Assembly: GCA_002352425.1 (NCBI GenBank)
Contig: DEIK01000064.1
Span: 7,544 to 38,683, forward strand
Length of the DNA stretch: 31,140 nt
Direction of reading: 5' to 3'
Source: Rhodobacteraceae bacterium UBA2776
GTDB lineage: Bacteria > Pseudomonadota > Alphaproteobacteria > Rhodobacterales > Rhodobacteraceae
The notes beneath the pieces were generated by a model, which was given only the letters and a program-made list of their open reading frames with translations, did no database searches and was not told the origin of the DNA. Each line of letters begins with the position of its first letter. Positions within the stretch are counted from its first letter, which is position 1. Of the stretch, positions 15,186 to 22,989 are shown one piece after another. The position numbers were made by a program, and so were the translations under genes.

Positions 15186-15711
15186 CAAATCCCAATTGCC
15201 ACTTTTGAGCGCTGCATCCATTTCCTCCCAACCCAATTGGGTTGCCCTCTTGCGCCCCGGATGCCCAATCTGACAGCAGGTTTTGGCCCCGGTTTCGGCA
15301 TGAACAAAAGCATTCAGGCGCGACCAAGCTGCCTGATGCTCGGGCGCATAAAGCCCCGGACACCTGGGCGTGATCCAGATAGAGATCCACTTCTCCAAAC
15401 CATTTCAATGAGTTGCGCGCCGAGGATTGCAATCGCAAACCCTCAAGACGGCGCTCTTCCTGATAGCGCTCGAATGCTTGTTCCAGCGTCGGCTCGAAAT
15501 GCACGTAATTGGCCAATGCAATCGCACGATCGAACGCCAACCGCGACCCTGACCCAACCGAGAAATGCGCCGTCGCGGCGCCCCCCCTGCCGAACGTGTC
15601 ATTGGCCTTGTTGCGTTCCAAAACCGTGACATCATGCGCAGGGTCGTGCAGCTTCATGCTGATGGAAAAATACAATCCAGCGGATCCGGCGCCCAGACAC
15701 ATTAACCTCAT
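15186..15711 (-). pseudogene. Remnant of bifunctional salicylyl-CoA 5-hydroxylase / 2-aminobenzoyl-CoA monooxygenase-reductase type gene
   Basis: The ATG at 15711 starts an FAD-binding N-terminus (CLGAGSAGLYFSISMKL, then HDVTVLERNKANDTFG). At residue 41-44 the sequence jumps over about 250 residues to AATAHFSVGSGSRLAFDRAI and FERYQEERRLEGLRLQSSAR. At about 15373 a second deletion with a frame change leads to the C-terminal Old Yellow Enzyme-like half: TPRCPGLYAPEHQAAWSRLN, then CCQIGHPGRK and QLGWEEMDA. A third junction at about 15186 passes in frame into the SDR. The intact family is about 770 residues; here about 170 remain. The order FAD monooxygenase domain then OYE-like domain identifies this two-domain family. 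Confidence 0.88.
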
Positions 15712-15744
15712 GAGTTAGCCCTTTTCAGTCATCCGAATCCCCGC

Positions 15745-15761
15745 GCATGTTTGAAACATGC
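15745..15761. promoter_or_regulatory. Perfect 17-bp palindrome in the leader of the decayed operon
   Basis: GCATGTTT-G-AAACATGC has perfect 8-bp arms around one base. It lies 34 bp upstream of the ATG at 15711, between that start and the larger palindrome. It could be a second operator. Confidence 0.6.
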
Positions 15762-15780
15762 TAACGAGGGGGCGCACCTG

Positions 15781-15808
15781 CTTCAAGTTTAAAGCTTTAA
15801 TCTTGAAG
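15781..15808. promoter_or_regulatory. 28-bp near-perfect palindrome, likely MarR operator
   Basis: CTTCAAG at the left and CTTGAAG at the right enclose the perfect 12-bp palindrome TTAAAGCTTTAA. Only one pair (T/T) out of fourteen is mismatched. It lies between the decayed operon (starting at 15711, minus) and the intact plus-strand gene at 15943. The MarR protein encoded at 14128-14577 is the best candidate ligand. Confidence 0.7.
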
Positions 15809-15942
15809 CAAATCGCAGTGCCGATGACAAATCCGGTTTGTGACATTTCATTGGGCTGGCCTACTTCTTTGTCGCGTGCCAGCCTTTCATTCCGCGCGCG
15901 CATGCGCAATTGTAAGTCCAACGAACACAACGGAGCGCAAAG

Positions 15943-16560
15943 ATGTCAGCAGCCCTACTTTTTAGCATCTTCAATATGTTGGGCACCTTCGTTTTTGGCC
16001 TGAGCGGAGCCACGGTCGCGATCCGTCAAAGGTTCGACATTTTTGGCATTCTGGTGCTGGCCGTCGCGACGGGCGTGGCAGGCGGGATCATTCGTGACCT
16101 GCTATTGGGCGACACACCACCCGCGGCCCTCCAAACCCTTTGGCCTATGACAATCGCCAGCTTTGCCGGAGTCTGCGCCTTCTTTTTCAAACCGCAAATT
16201 GATCGCTTTGATCGGCCTGTGATGCTGCTGGATGCAATCGGACTCGGCGTGTTTGCCGTCGCAGGCTGCCAAAAGGCACTTAGCTATGGGCTGGAGCCGC
16301 CCGGCGCAGTCCTTTTGGGCGTAATGACCGCGATTGGCGGTGGGGTGCTGCGCGACATCATGGCAGCCGAGGTGCCACGGGTTCTGCGCGAAGACGTCTA
16401 TGCCCTTGCCGCTTTTGCAGGGGCGGCAGCCTATGTCACGGGTTTGTGGTTCGGGCTGCAGGAGAACAACGCCGCTGCGGGCGCAGTATTGCTTGCGGTG
16501 GGGCTACGCCTGTTGAGCGTTCGCATGAATTGGAAACTGCCTCGCCCGCCACAGGAATAA
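15943..16560 (+). CDS. UPF0126 / TRIC-type membrane protein
   Basis: This is a 205-residue integral membrane protein with about seven hydrophobic segments. It is built from two similar halves, each with a glycine-rich GGxxRDxxxG motif: GGIIRDLLLG at 47-56 and GGGVLRDIMA at 132-141. This two-repeat layout is the UPF0126 (YadS/YicG) family, relatives of the trimeric intracellular cation channels. Proteins of this kind form trimers with an ion path; the bacterial role is not well settled. AAAG precedes the ATG. It converges with glpD, with 9 bases between stops. It may share its promoter region with the MarR-type palindromes, but it is not clearly part of that pathway. Confidence 0.88.
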   Translation: MSAALLFSIFNMLGTFVFGLSGATVAIRQRFDIFGILVLAVATGVAGGIIRDLLLGDTPPAALQTLWPMTIASFAGVCAFFFKPQIDRFDRPVMLLDAIGLGVFAVAGCQKALSYGLEPPGAVLLGVMTAIGGGVLRDIMAAEVPRVLREDVYALAAFAGAAAYVTGLWFGLQENNAAAGAVLLAVGLRLLSVRMNWKLPRPPQE

Positions 16561-16569
16561 AGCGCGGGA

Positions 16570-18177
16570 TTACGCGCCCTGCTTGCTCACTAAATAGGCC
16601 TGCAATTTTTCCACCTCGGCCGCGCTCATACGCAGCCCAAGCTTGGATCGGCGCCAAAGAAAATCATCTGCCTGCCGAACCCATTCATTTTCCACCGCCC
16701 AATCCAGTTCGCGCTGATAAATGCCGTGGCCAAAATCCTCGCCCAAATCTGCAACCTTGGTACAGCCTGCAAAAATACGTGTGGCTTGGGTGCCATATTG
16801 ACGGATCAACCGGCGAACGGTTTTAGCAGGCAAAAACGGCATCATTTCTGCCAGCGCGCCACGCAGATCCGTCACCCCGTCGACCGGAAAATCCCCCCCC
16901 GGCATTGAGGCCTTGGCGGTCCACTGCACGGTTTTGCGCGCGAACTCAACATCAATCAATTCCAACGCAGATTCCGCCAAACGCCGATATGTCGTAATCT
17001 TGCCGCCAAACACGTTCAAAACCGGGCCGCCCGCTGAATGGTTCACCTTTAGAACATAGTCACGCGTCGCCGCTGTCGCAGAACTTGCGCCATCATTGTA
17101 CAGTGGTCGAACGCCAGCATAACTCCACACCACATCGCCTTGCGAAATATCTTGCGCAAAATATGTGTTGGCAAATTCAATCAAGTAATCGCGCTCTTGG
17201 GGCGTGCAAACCGGTTTTTCATCGGGGTTCGCGTGATCTGCATCCGTGGTGCCAATCAAGGTAAAGTCTTCTTCATACGGGATCGCGAAAATGATGCGCC
17301 CGTCTTCGCCTTGGAAAAAGTAGCATTTATCATGGCCATACAGTTTCTTGGTGACGATATGACTGCCACGCACCAATCGCACCCCTTCACTCGATTGCAA
17401 CTGGATCGTTTGGCGCATGATGTTTTCAACCCACGGCCCCCCCGCATTGACGATCATTCTCGCCACCGTCGTTTGCGCAACGCCTTGGGAATTCTGGGTC
17501 ACAACATGCCAAAACCCATCCTCAAACACCGCCGAGATCACTTTGGTTTGGACTCGAATGTCAGCCCCTTTAGCCTGCGCATCTTGTGCGTTCAACACAA
17601 CAAGCCGTGAATCCTCGACCCAGCAATCGGAATACTCAAATGCCTTTTCCAGCTTGTCCACCAATGGCGCGCCCTCTGGGCCGGATCGTAAATCCAATGT
17701 CTTGGTGCCGGGCAAAATCTGGCGCCCACCCAAATGGTCATACATGAACAGGCCCAATCGGATAAGCCAGGCCGGACGCCGCCCCTTCATCCAAGGCATG
17801 ACAAAGGACAACAGCTTTGATGTTGGCGTGTCATTCTCAAACCGCATGTCTTTGTGAAACGGTAAAATGAACCGCTTGGGCCAACTGATATGCGGCATCG
17901 CGCGCAGTAAAACCTCGCGCTCAATCAACGCCTCGCGCACCAATCGGAATTCGAAAAATTCAAGGTAGCGCAGCCCGCCATGAAACAGCTTTGTCGAAGC
18001 CGAAGAGGTCGCCGAGGCAAGGTCATTCATTTCGGCCAGCGCAACGGTATAGCCACGCCCAGCCGCATCGCGCGCAATGCCACATCCATTGATGCCACCG
18101 CCGATGACGAAAATATCTACATTTTTGGTTTGGTTCAGCATGTATTTCGCCTGTGATGGTTGCTTGTCCGTCGTCAT
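16570..18177 (-). CDS. glpD: Aerobic glycerol-3-phosphate dehydrogenase
   Basis: This is an FAD enzyme of the inner membrane that oxidises sn-glycerol 3-phosphate to dihydroxyacetone phosphate and feeds electrons to ubiquinone. It has 535 residues. The FAD motif GGGINGCG is at 26-33 and the GlpD signature SSASTKLFHGGLRYLE at 58-73. The NAGGPW segment, the VRPLYNDGAS segment and the C-terminal domain (about 400-535) are complete. The ATG at 18177 is used here; the Met at residue 13 is an alternative. No glpK or glpR is visible next to it. Confidence 0.94.
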   Translation of the reverse strand: MTTDKQPSQAKYMLNQTKNVDIFVIGGGINGCGIARDAAGRGYTVALAEMNDLASATSSASTKLFHGGLRYLEFFEFRLVREALIEREVLLRAMPHISWPKRFILPFHKDMRFENDTPTSKLLSFVMPWMKGRRPAWLIRLGLFMYDHLGGRQILPGTKTLDLRSGPEGAPLVDKLEKAFEYSDCWVEDSRLVVLNAQDAQAKGADIRVQTKVISAVFEDGFWHVVTQNSQGVAQTTVARMIVNAGGPWVENIMRQTIQLQSSEGVRLVRGSHIVTKKLYGHDKCYFFQGEDGRIIFAIPYEEDFTLIGTTDADHANPDEKPVCTPQERDYLIEFANTYFAQDISQGDVVWSYAGVRPLYNDGASSATAATRDYVLKVNHSAGGPVLNVFGGKITTYRRLAESALELIDVEFARKTVQWTAKASMPGGDFPVDGVTDLRGALAEMMPFLPAKTVRRLIRQYGTQATRIFAGCTKVADLGEDFGHGIYQRELDWAVENEWVRQADDFLWRRSKLGLRMSAAEVEKLQAYLVSKQGA

Positions 18178-18833
18178 ATAAAATGGGACATCAGAGCGGT
18201 TTGAGCTTCTGAGGCTCTGGTTCGTTTGTGTGATTGATTATGCCGCTTGTTTTTGATGTTGCAAGCGGCGTTTCTGGAATTGACCTGCGCCCCAATTTCC
18301 CTCCAGCTTTGCGCGGAGCCCTTGGGGGTCTGCACTTGCCCCAACCTTGGATCAAGGTATCGCGGCCGTTTCGTTTTCAAGCTCTCCATGGCGGTCGTTT
18401 GCCCGATTTACTCGTAAATCACTAATTTTAATTTGTTCTAATCGCATAGCCTTTTCCTAATTCACTACAACGTGCCATACACAAAGAGGGTTGATCATCT
18501 TAAAGTAGCTTTCCGTTGTTTCCTTTTAGGGAGGGGGAAAGCCCCCCTCGCCAAGCGATTTGTAATACAAAACATAGCCTGCACTGCATGGTATGTTTTT
18601 CACCGTATAGCCAGCCGCATCAGCGTATGGCTTTGATGAGTGCGCGAACTTTCCAGCAACTTCACCGCAAACCCTTACAAATCATAGGGGTCAGATCACA
18701 TCGAGCTTAAACGAATAGTCCTAGACCGGCCTTTTTCGAGCGTATTGCATTCCACCGAAATAAAGGACTTCGCCCCCCAAAACCACCTTGCCATTCAAGG
18801 TGTTAGAGGGTCTTCACATAGAAAGATGTAAAG
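18178..18833. other. Gene-poor region between glpD and tRNA-Ser
   Basis: About 650 bases without a gene I can support. Open frames at 18174-18389 (minus) and 18234-18425 (plus) have no recognisable motif. An 8-bp inverted repeat (GCCGCTTG at 18242-18249 with CAAGCGGC at 18262-18269) lies about 65 bp upstream of glpD. A second hairpin of G and C runs lies at about 18531-18549. The middle part (18420-18560) is AT-rich compared with its surroundings. The right end holds the tRNA terminator. Confidence 0.5.
18784..18802 (-). terminator. Probable terminator of tRNA-Ser
   Basis: Read on the minus strand, CACCTTG and CAAGGTG form a perfect 7-bp stem with a 5-base loop, followed by GTTTTGGGG. It lies about 30 bases past the tRNA 3' end. 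Confidence 0.65.
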
Positions 18834-18923
18834 TGGCGGAGGAGGTGGGATTCGAACCCACGGTAGACTTTCACCTACGTCGGTTTTCAAGACCGGTGCA
18901 TTCAACCACTCTGCCACTCCTCC
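18834..18923 (-). tRNA. tRNA-Ser (anticodon UGA)
   Basis: The 90-base gene folds as a class II tRNA. The acceptor stem is GGAGGAG with CTCCTCC, then discriminator G and an encoded CCA at 18834-18836. The D-arm begins TGGCAGAGTGG. The anticodon loop is CTTGAAA, giving UGA, which reads UCA-type serine codons. The long variable arm (GTAGGTGAAAGTCTACC) is the serine hallmark. The T-arm is GTGGGTTCGAATCCCAC. Confidence 0.96.
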
Positions 18924-19138
18924 GACTGGGCTGTCATTACAGTGCCTAATCTGATTTTGAAAGACCTAAATGGTGGGGAATTTCGCCGACAGGGCTCTGC
19001 GCCCTTCCCATGCAACACCTGTGCCGCTACTATGCGTGAAAGCGTGGCGAAAAACCGCGTGCAAAATATCGAGTGGTAGAGCCGAAGATCGGCGATTGAG
19101 CGTTGCAAAAGATGACGCAGACATAAAGAGGGCAAGGC
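18924..19138. other. Intergenic region between tRNA-Ser and the SPOR lipoprotein gene
   Basis: This must hold the promoter of tRNA-Ser (minus) and that of the SPOR gene (plus). No confident -35/-10 pair or operator could be picked out by eye. A GAGGGCAAGG ribosome site ends the region. Confidence 0.5.
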
Positions 19139-20029
19139 ATGACGAAGACGCATTTCGGGGTTTGGACAAAGATCGGACGACTGTCCATTTTGACAGGCAT
19201 AGCACTTACGATGACGGGGTGCGAAGAAGGTAAAAAATTCAATCCTTTCAAAGCTAAAGACAAAAGCGGCGAGGTTTCGGCTACCGCGGATGCCCCTGCC
19301 GGCAAGTCCACCCGTTTGATTGAACGCGATGTTGAGTCGCCGGATGTATTTCAGGTCAACGATGATGGGCTATGGGACGGGCGCCCCTCTTTGGGTGGTG
19401 TCTGGATCGCACATCCAACCGTGGTCGATCCTGAGCGCGTGATTATCCGCAATTCAGCCAATGGCAAATTTGTGATTGGCGCGCTGTTTAGACGCGAACG
19501 TGAAAATCCTGGCCCGAAACTGCAAGTTTCATCTGATGCCGCCGAGGCGCTGGGGATGTTGGCGGGCCAGCCTGCGAAACTGAATGTAACCGCATTGCGG
19601 CGCGAAGAAGTGCCCGAAGCCGGCCCCGCCCCCAGCGATCAAACGCTGGATGCCCCCGAAACGATCGAGCAAAAGCCGCTTGATCCGATAGCTTCAGCCG
19701 CCGCCGCGATTGATGCCGCCGAGGGCAAACCTGTGGCCGCGCCCAAACCGACACCTGTCGCAAAACCGGTTGCGGCTCCCAAACCCACTTCTGGTCTGGC
19801 CAAGCCCTATATCCAATTGGGCATTTTCAGCGTGAAATCCAATGCCACAAAAACTGGCGAGAACATGCGCAAAGCGGGCATGGTGCCTTTGGTCAAGGAG
19901 CAAACCAGCAGTGGTAAAACATTCTGGCGTGTTTTGGTTGGCCCATCTGGGTCGAAAAGCGAGCGCGCGACATTGTTGAAGAAAATCAAAGGGCTGGGCT
20001 TTGCCGACGCCTATTTCGTAACCAACTAA
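19139..20029 (+). CDS. SPOR domain lipoprotein
   Basis: This 296-residue envelope protein has a signal peptide ending in a lipobox (LTMTGC, lipidated Cys at 28). A Pro/Ala-rich linker spans about 175-222 (repeats of PVAAPKPT and PVAKP). The C-terminal SPOR domain (about 223-296) begins PYIQLGIFSVKSNATKTGEN. SPOR domains bind denuded peptidoglycan at the division site. The gene is next to a D-Ala-D-Ala carboxypeptidase, a pairing common in Rhodobacterales, which supports a role in septal wall work. It resembles RlpA-like proteins in layout, but no lytic double-psi barrel motif is evident. The middle part (80-150) is unassigned. Confidence 0.88.
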   Translation: MTKTHFGVWTKIGRLSILTGIALTMTGCEEGKKFNPFKAKDKSGEVSATADAPAGKSTRLIERDVESPDVFQVNDDGLWDGRPSLGGVWIAHPTVVDPERVIIRNSANGKFVIGALFRRERENPGPKLQVSSDAAEALGMLAGQPAKLNVTALRREEVPEAGPAPSDQTLDAPETIEQKPLDPIASAAAAIDAAEGKPVAAPKPTPVAKPVAAPKPTSGLAKPYIQLGIFSVKSNATKTGENMRKAGMVPLVKEQTSSGKTFWRVLVGPSGSKSERATLLKKIKGLGFADAYFVTN

Positions 20030-20045
20030 AACGGATCATTCCTCT

Positions 20046-21215
20046 ATGAAACGATACGCCCTGCCCCTGTTCGCCCTTTTGATCACGCTGTTGGCCACCC
20101 TGCCTGTGCGTGCGCAATTCGACACGCGGGCAACGGCGGCCTATGTGATTGACCACTCCACGGGAACCGTCCTTTTGACCAAGGACCCCGACCTGCCATT
20201 GCCACCGGCCTCTATGTCGAAATTGATGACGTTGAACATGGTCTTTGAGGCCCTCAAAGACGGGCGTTTGCGGTTGGATGACAAATTGCCGGTCTCGCAG
20301 CACGCGATGGATTATCAGGGTTCGACGATGTTCCTGAACACCTCGGATCGGGTCAAGGTCGAGGATCTTATCCGCGGTGTGATCGTCCTATCTGGCAATG
20401 ACGCGGCGGCCGTTTTGGCGGAATCCTTGTCCACAGACGGCTCCGAGGCCGGATTTGCACGGATGATGACGGCGCGGGCGGTGGAACTGGGCATGACCAA
20501 TTCCCATTTCACCAATTCCAACGGTTGGCCGCAGGCCGGTCACCGGATGAGCGTGCATGATCTGGCCATTTTGGCAGATCGTTTGATCACCGAATTTCCG
20601 ACCTTCTATCCGCTGTTCTCGGAAACCGAATTCCTGTTTGATAGCCGCGCGCCGCAAAACAAAAGCAACCGTAACCCGTTGTTAAAACTGGGCATTGGCG
20701 CTGATGGGTTGAAAACCGGACACACATCCGAGGCTGGCTACGGGCTGGTTGGGTCGGCCAGACAGGGCGATCGGCGCATCGTGTTCGTGATTTCCGGCCT
20801 GCAAAGCGCACAGGCACGTGCCGAAGAAGCCGAGCGTATCGTCAACTGGGCGTTCCGCCAATTCGTTGAGAAAAAGATCGCACCAAAGGGGCATATGATC
20901 GCGCAGGCCGATGTTTGGATGGGCGACGTGGGCCGGATTGGTCTGGTTGCGCCAAAGGATTTATTGCTGCTGGTGCCTGCCCTGAACCAAAACGAGTTGG
21001 ACGCCAAAGTCAGCTATCAAGGCCCGATTGAGGCGCCAATTGAAAAGGGGCAGCAGATTGCCGAATTGGTGATCAAACGCGATGGCATGCCAGAGGCGCG
21101 CATGCCGCTGGTGGCTTCGCAAAGCGTGGCGCGTGGCGGGTTTTTGCCGCGCATCCGCACGGCGGCCAAATTGCTGCTAAAACAGGTCGCTGGGGGCGCA
21201 CAGGACTTGTTATAA
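20046..21215 (+). CDS. D-alanyl-D-alanine carboxypeptidase (PBP5/6 family)
   Basis: This serine peptidase of family S11 trims the terminal D-Ala from peptidoglycan stem peptides in the periplasm. The signal peptide covers about residues 1-23 (ends PVRAQ). The three active-site motifs are SxxK (S56-M-S-K59), SGN (116-118) and KTG (223-225). A C-terminal beta-rich domain follows to residue 389, ending in a helix (TAAKLLLKQV) that could anchor the protein to the membrane as in PBP5. It follows the SPOR gene by 16 bases, and its stop overlaps the tmk start (TAATG), so the block is one operon. Confidence 0.94.
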   Translation: MKRYALPLFALLITLLATLPVRAQFDTRATAAYVIDHSTGTVLLTKDPDLPLPPASMSKLMTLNMVFEALKDGRLRLDDKLPVSQHAMDYQGSTMFLNTSDRVKVEDLIRGVIVLSGNDAAAVLAESLSTDGSEAGFARMMTARAVELGMTNSHFTNSNGWPQAGHRMSVHDLAILADRLITEFPTFYPLFSETEFLFDSRAPQNKSNRNPLLKLGIGADGLKTGHTSEAGYGLVGSARQGDRRIVFVISGLQSAQARAEEAERIVNWAFRQFVEKKIAPKGHMIAQADVWMGDVGRIGLVAPKDLLLLVPALNQNELDAKVSYQGPIEAPIEKGQQIAELVIKRDGMPEARMPLVASQSVARGGFLPRIRTAAKLLLKQVAGGAQDLL

Positions 21216-21838
21216 TGGCACTGGGAACATTCATCACATTTGAAGGCATTGACGGCTCGGGGAAATCCTCGCAGGCGCGTCTGCTGGCGGAAAACTTGCA
21301 ATCAACGGGCCACGACACTCAACTGACCCGCGAACCCGGCGGCAGCGACGGGGCCGAGGAGATCCGCCGTTTGCTGGTTGAAGGCAACCCTGATCGCTGG
21401 TCGGCTGAAACCGAAATACTGCTGTTCACTGCAGCGCGGCGCGACCATCTGGAAAAAACCATTGAGCCGGCACTGGCTTCGGGCAAAGTCCTTGTTTCGG
21501 ACCGTTTTGCCGATTCAACCCGTGTCTATCAAGGGGCCGCGCGGGCAGCTTTGCGCGATGTTGTGGACCTTCTGCACGCTCAGATGATTGGTCGTGAACC
21601 TGATCTGACTTTCATCATTGATATGGACCCCACCGCCGCGCTTAGCCGTGGGTTAGCCCGACAATCTGGCGAGGACCGCTTTGAAGATTTGGGGCTGGGG
21701 TTCCAAGAGGATTTGCGCAAGGGGTTCCTGGCCTTGGCGAAAGACTTCCCAGACCGCTGCCATGTGATTGACGGGGCGCGTGACATGGATGTGATCGCCG
21801 CCGAAATCACCGAAATCGCAAGCGATCATCTGGCATGA
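21215..21838 (+). CDS. tmk: Thymidylate kinase
   Basis: This enzyme phosphorylates dTMP to dTDP with ATP, essential for DNA synthesis. It has 207 residues. The P-loop GIDGSGKS is at 11-18. The TREPGGSDGAEEIR segment and the DRFADSTRVYQGAAR motif (nucleotide specificity) are both present, followed by the lid region RGLARQSGEDRFE. Its ATG overlaps the stop of the carboxypeptidase gene and its end overlaps holB (ATGA). It is intact and typical. Confidence 0.96.
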   Translation: MALGTFITFEGIDGSGKSSQARLLAENLQSTGHDTQLTREPGGSDGAEEIRRLLVEGNPDRWSAETEILLFTAARRDHLEKTIEPALASGKVLVSDRFADSTRVYQGAARAALRDVVDLLHAQMIGREPDLTFIIDMDPTAALSRGLARQSGEDRFEDLGLGFQEDLRKGFLALAKDFPDRCHVIDGARDMDVIAAEITEIASDHLA

Positions 21839-22974
21839 GCGTTGATCCCGACCTGCCCGAACCCGACCGCGTCGAAGGGGCTCCGCATCCGCGTGAAACC
21901 CAGACGCTGATCGGCCAATCCAAAGCCGAGGCTGCTTTTCTCGAGGCCTATAACTCGCAGCGTTTGCATCACGCTTGGCTGGTCACAGGACCGCGCGGGG
22001 TGGGAAAGGCCACACTGGCATGGAAATTGGCGCGGTTCTTGTTGGCCGAACCTGCTGACGCAGGGACCGATGATGGCCCCTCTATGTTTGGCGACGCCAC
22101 AGCAGCCACCAGCATCAACATTTCCGATGACCACCCCGTCGCCCACCGGATGGCCGCGATGTCAGAGCCGCGGTTGTTTTTGTTGCGCCGCCCATGGGAC
22201 GAGAAAACCAAAAAGCTGAAATCCGCGATCACCGTGGATGAGGCCCGCAAACTGCGCAATTTCTTTGCCCTCTCTGCCGCCGATGGTGGGCGACGCGTGG
22301 TGATTGTGGACACGGCGGACGAAATGAACCCGAACGCGGCCAACGCCTTGTTAAAATTGCTAGAAGAGCCACCCGAACGCACCACCATGTTCCTGATCAG
22401 CCACCAGCCCTCGCGCCTGTTGCCCACCATCCGGTCGCGCTGCCGCGAACTGCGCTGCCATCCGCTGTCGCCCGACGACATGGGCGTGGCGCTGGACAAT
22501 GCGGGCGCGACGGCGGCCAACAACCCCACCGCCCTCGCCGCCCTTGCTGGCGGCTCGGTTGGCGAGGCCCTGCGGTTGACCAATCTGGGCGGTTTGGAGA
22601 CATATCAGGAACTCATCCAGCTGTTTGGCACCTTGCCCGGTGTAGACCGTGCGCGGGGGCTGCGTTTGGCCGAAAGCGTGGTCGGCAAGGCCAAGGAAAC
22701 CCGCTATGATCTATTGCTCGGCTTGATGGATCTGTTTTTGGCCCGCCTTGCCCGCACCGGGGCCAGCGGCGCGCCGGTGATCGAGGCTGCCACTGGCGAA
22801 GCCGCGCTGATGTCACGCCTTGCCCCGAGCCAATATGCAGGTCGCCAATGGGCGCAATTGCAACAAGAACTTGGGGGCCGGGCGCGGCACGGCAAGGCCG
22901 TGAACCTTGACCCTGCCGCATTGATCCTTGATATGGTTCTGAAGATAGACGCGACCGCCGCCAAGGTGATTTGA
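21835..22974 (+). CDS. holB: DNA polymerase III subunit delta'
   Basis: This is a clamp-loader subunit of the replicative polymerase, an AAA+ family protein of 379 residues. It has GPRGVGKAT (Walker A-like, 52-60), the stretch FALSAADGGRRVVIVDTADE, NPNAANALLKLLEEPP (sensor region) and SRCRELRCHPLS (SRC motif). Many delta' subunits have lost ATP binding, while alphaproteobacterial ones often keep a P-loop, as here. It is coupled to tmk by a 4-base overlap, an arrangement common in bacteria. Confidence 0.94.
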   Translation: MSVDPDLPEPDRVEGAPHPRETQTLIGQSKAEAAFLEAYNSQRLHHAWLVTGPRGVGKATLAWKLARFLLAEPADAGTDDGPSMFGDATAATSINISDDHPVAHRMAAMSEPRLFLLRRPWDEKTKKLKSAITVDEARKLRNFFALSAADGGRRVVIVDTADEMNPNAANALLKLLEEPPERTTMFLISHQPSRLLPTIRSRCRELRCHPLSPDDMGVALDNAGATAANNPTALAALAGGSVGEALRLTNLGGLETYQELIQLFGTLPGVDRARGLRLAESVVGKAKETRYDLLLGLMDLFLARLARTGASGAPVIEAATGEAALMSRLAPSQYAGRQWAQLQQELGGRARHGKAVNLDPAALILDMVLKIDATAAKVI

Positions 22975-22989
22975 CAAAAAGGCAAGGCC

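Noticed and set aside
18242..18269. Hairpin of 8-bp arms upstream of glpD considered as a terminator or operator
   Set aside because: There is no U run on either strand and the 12-base loop is long. It was kept only as a note in the region description.
18834..18923. tRNA-Ser considered as an attachment site of an integrated element
   Set aside because: No integrase gene and no second copy of the tRNA 3' end were found in this window.
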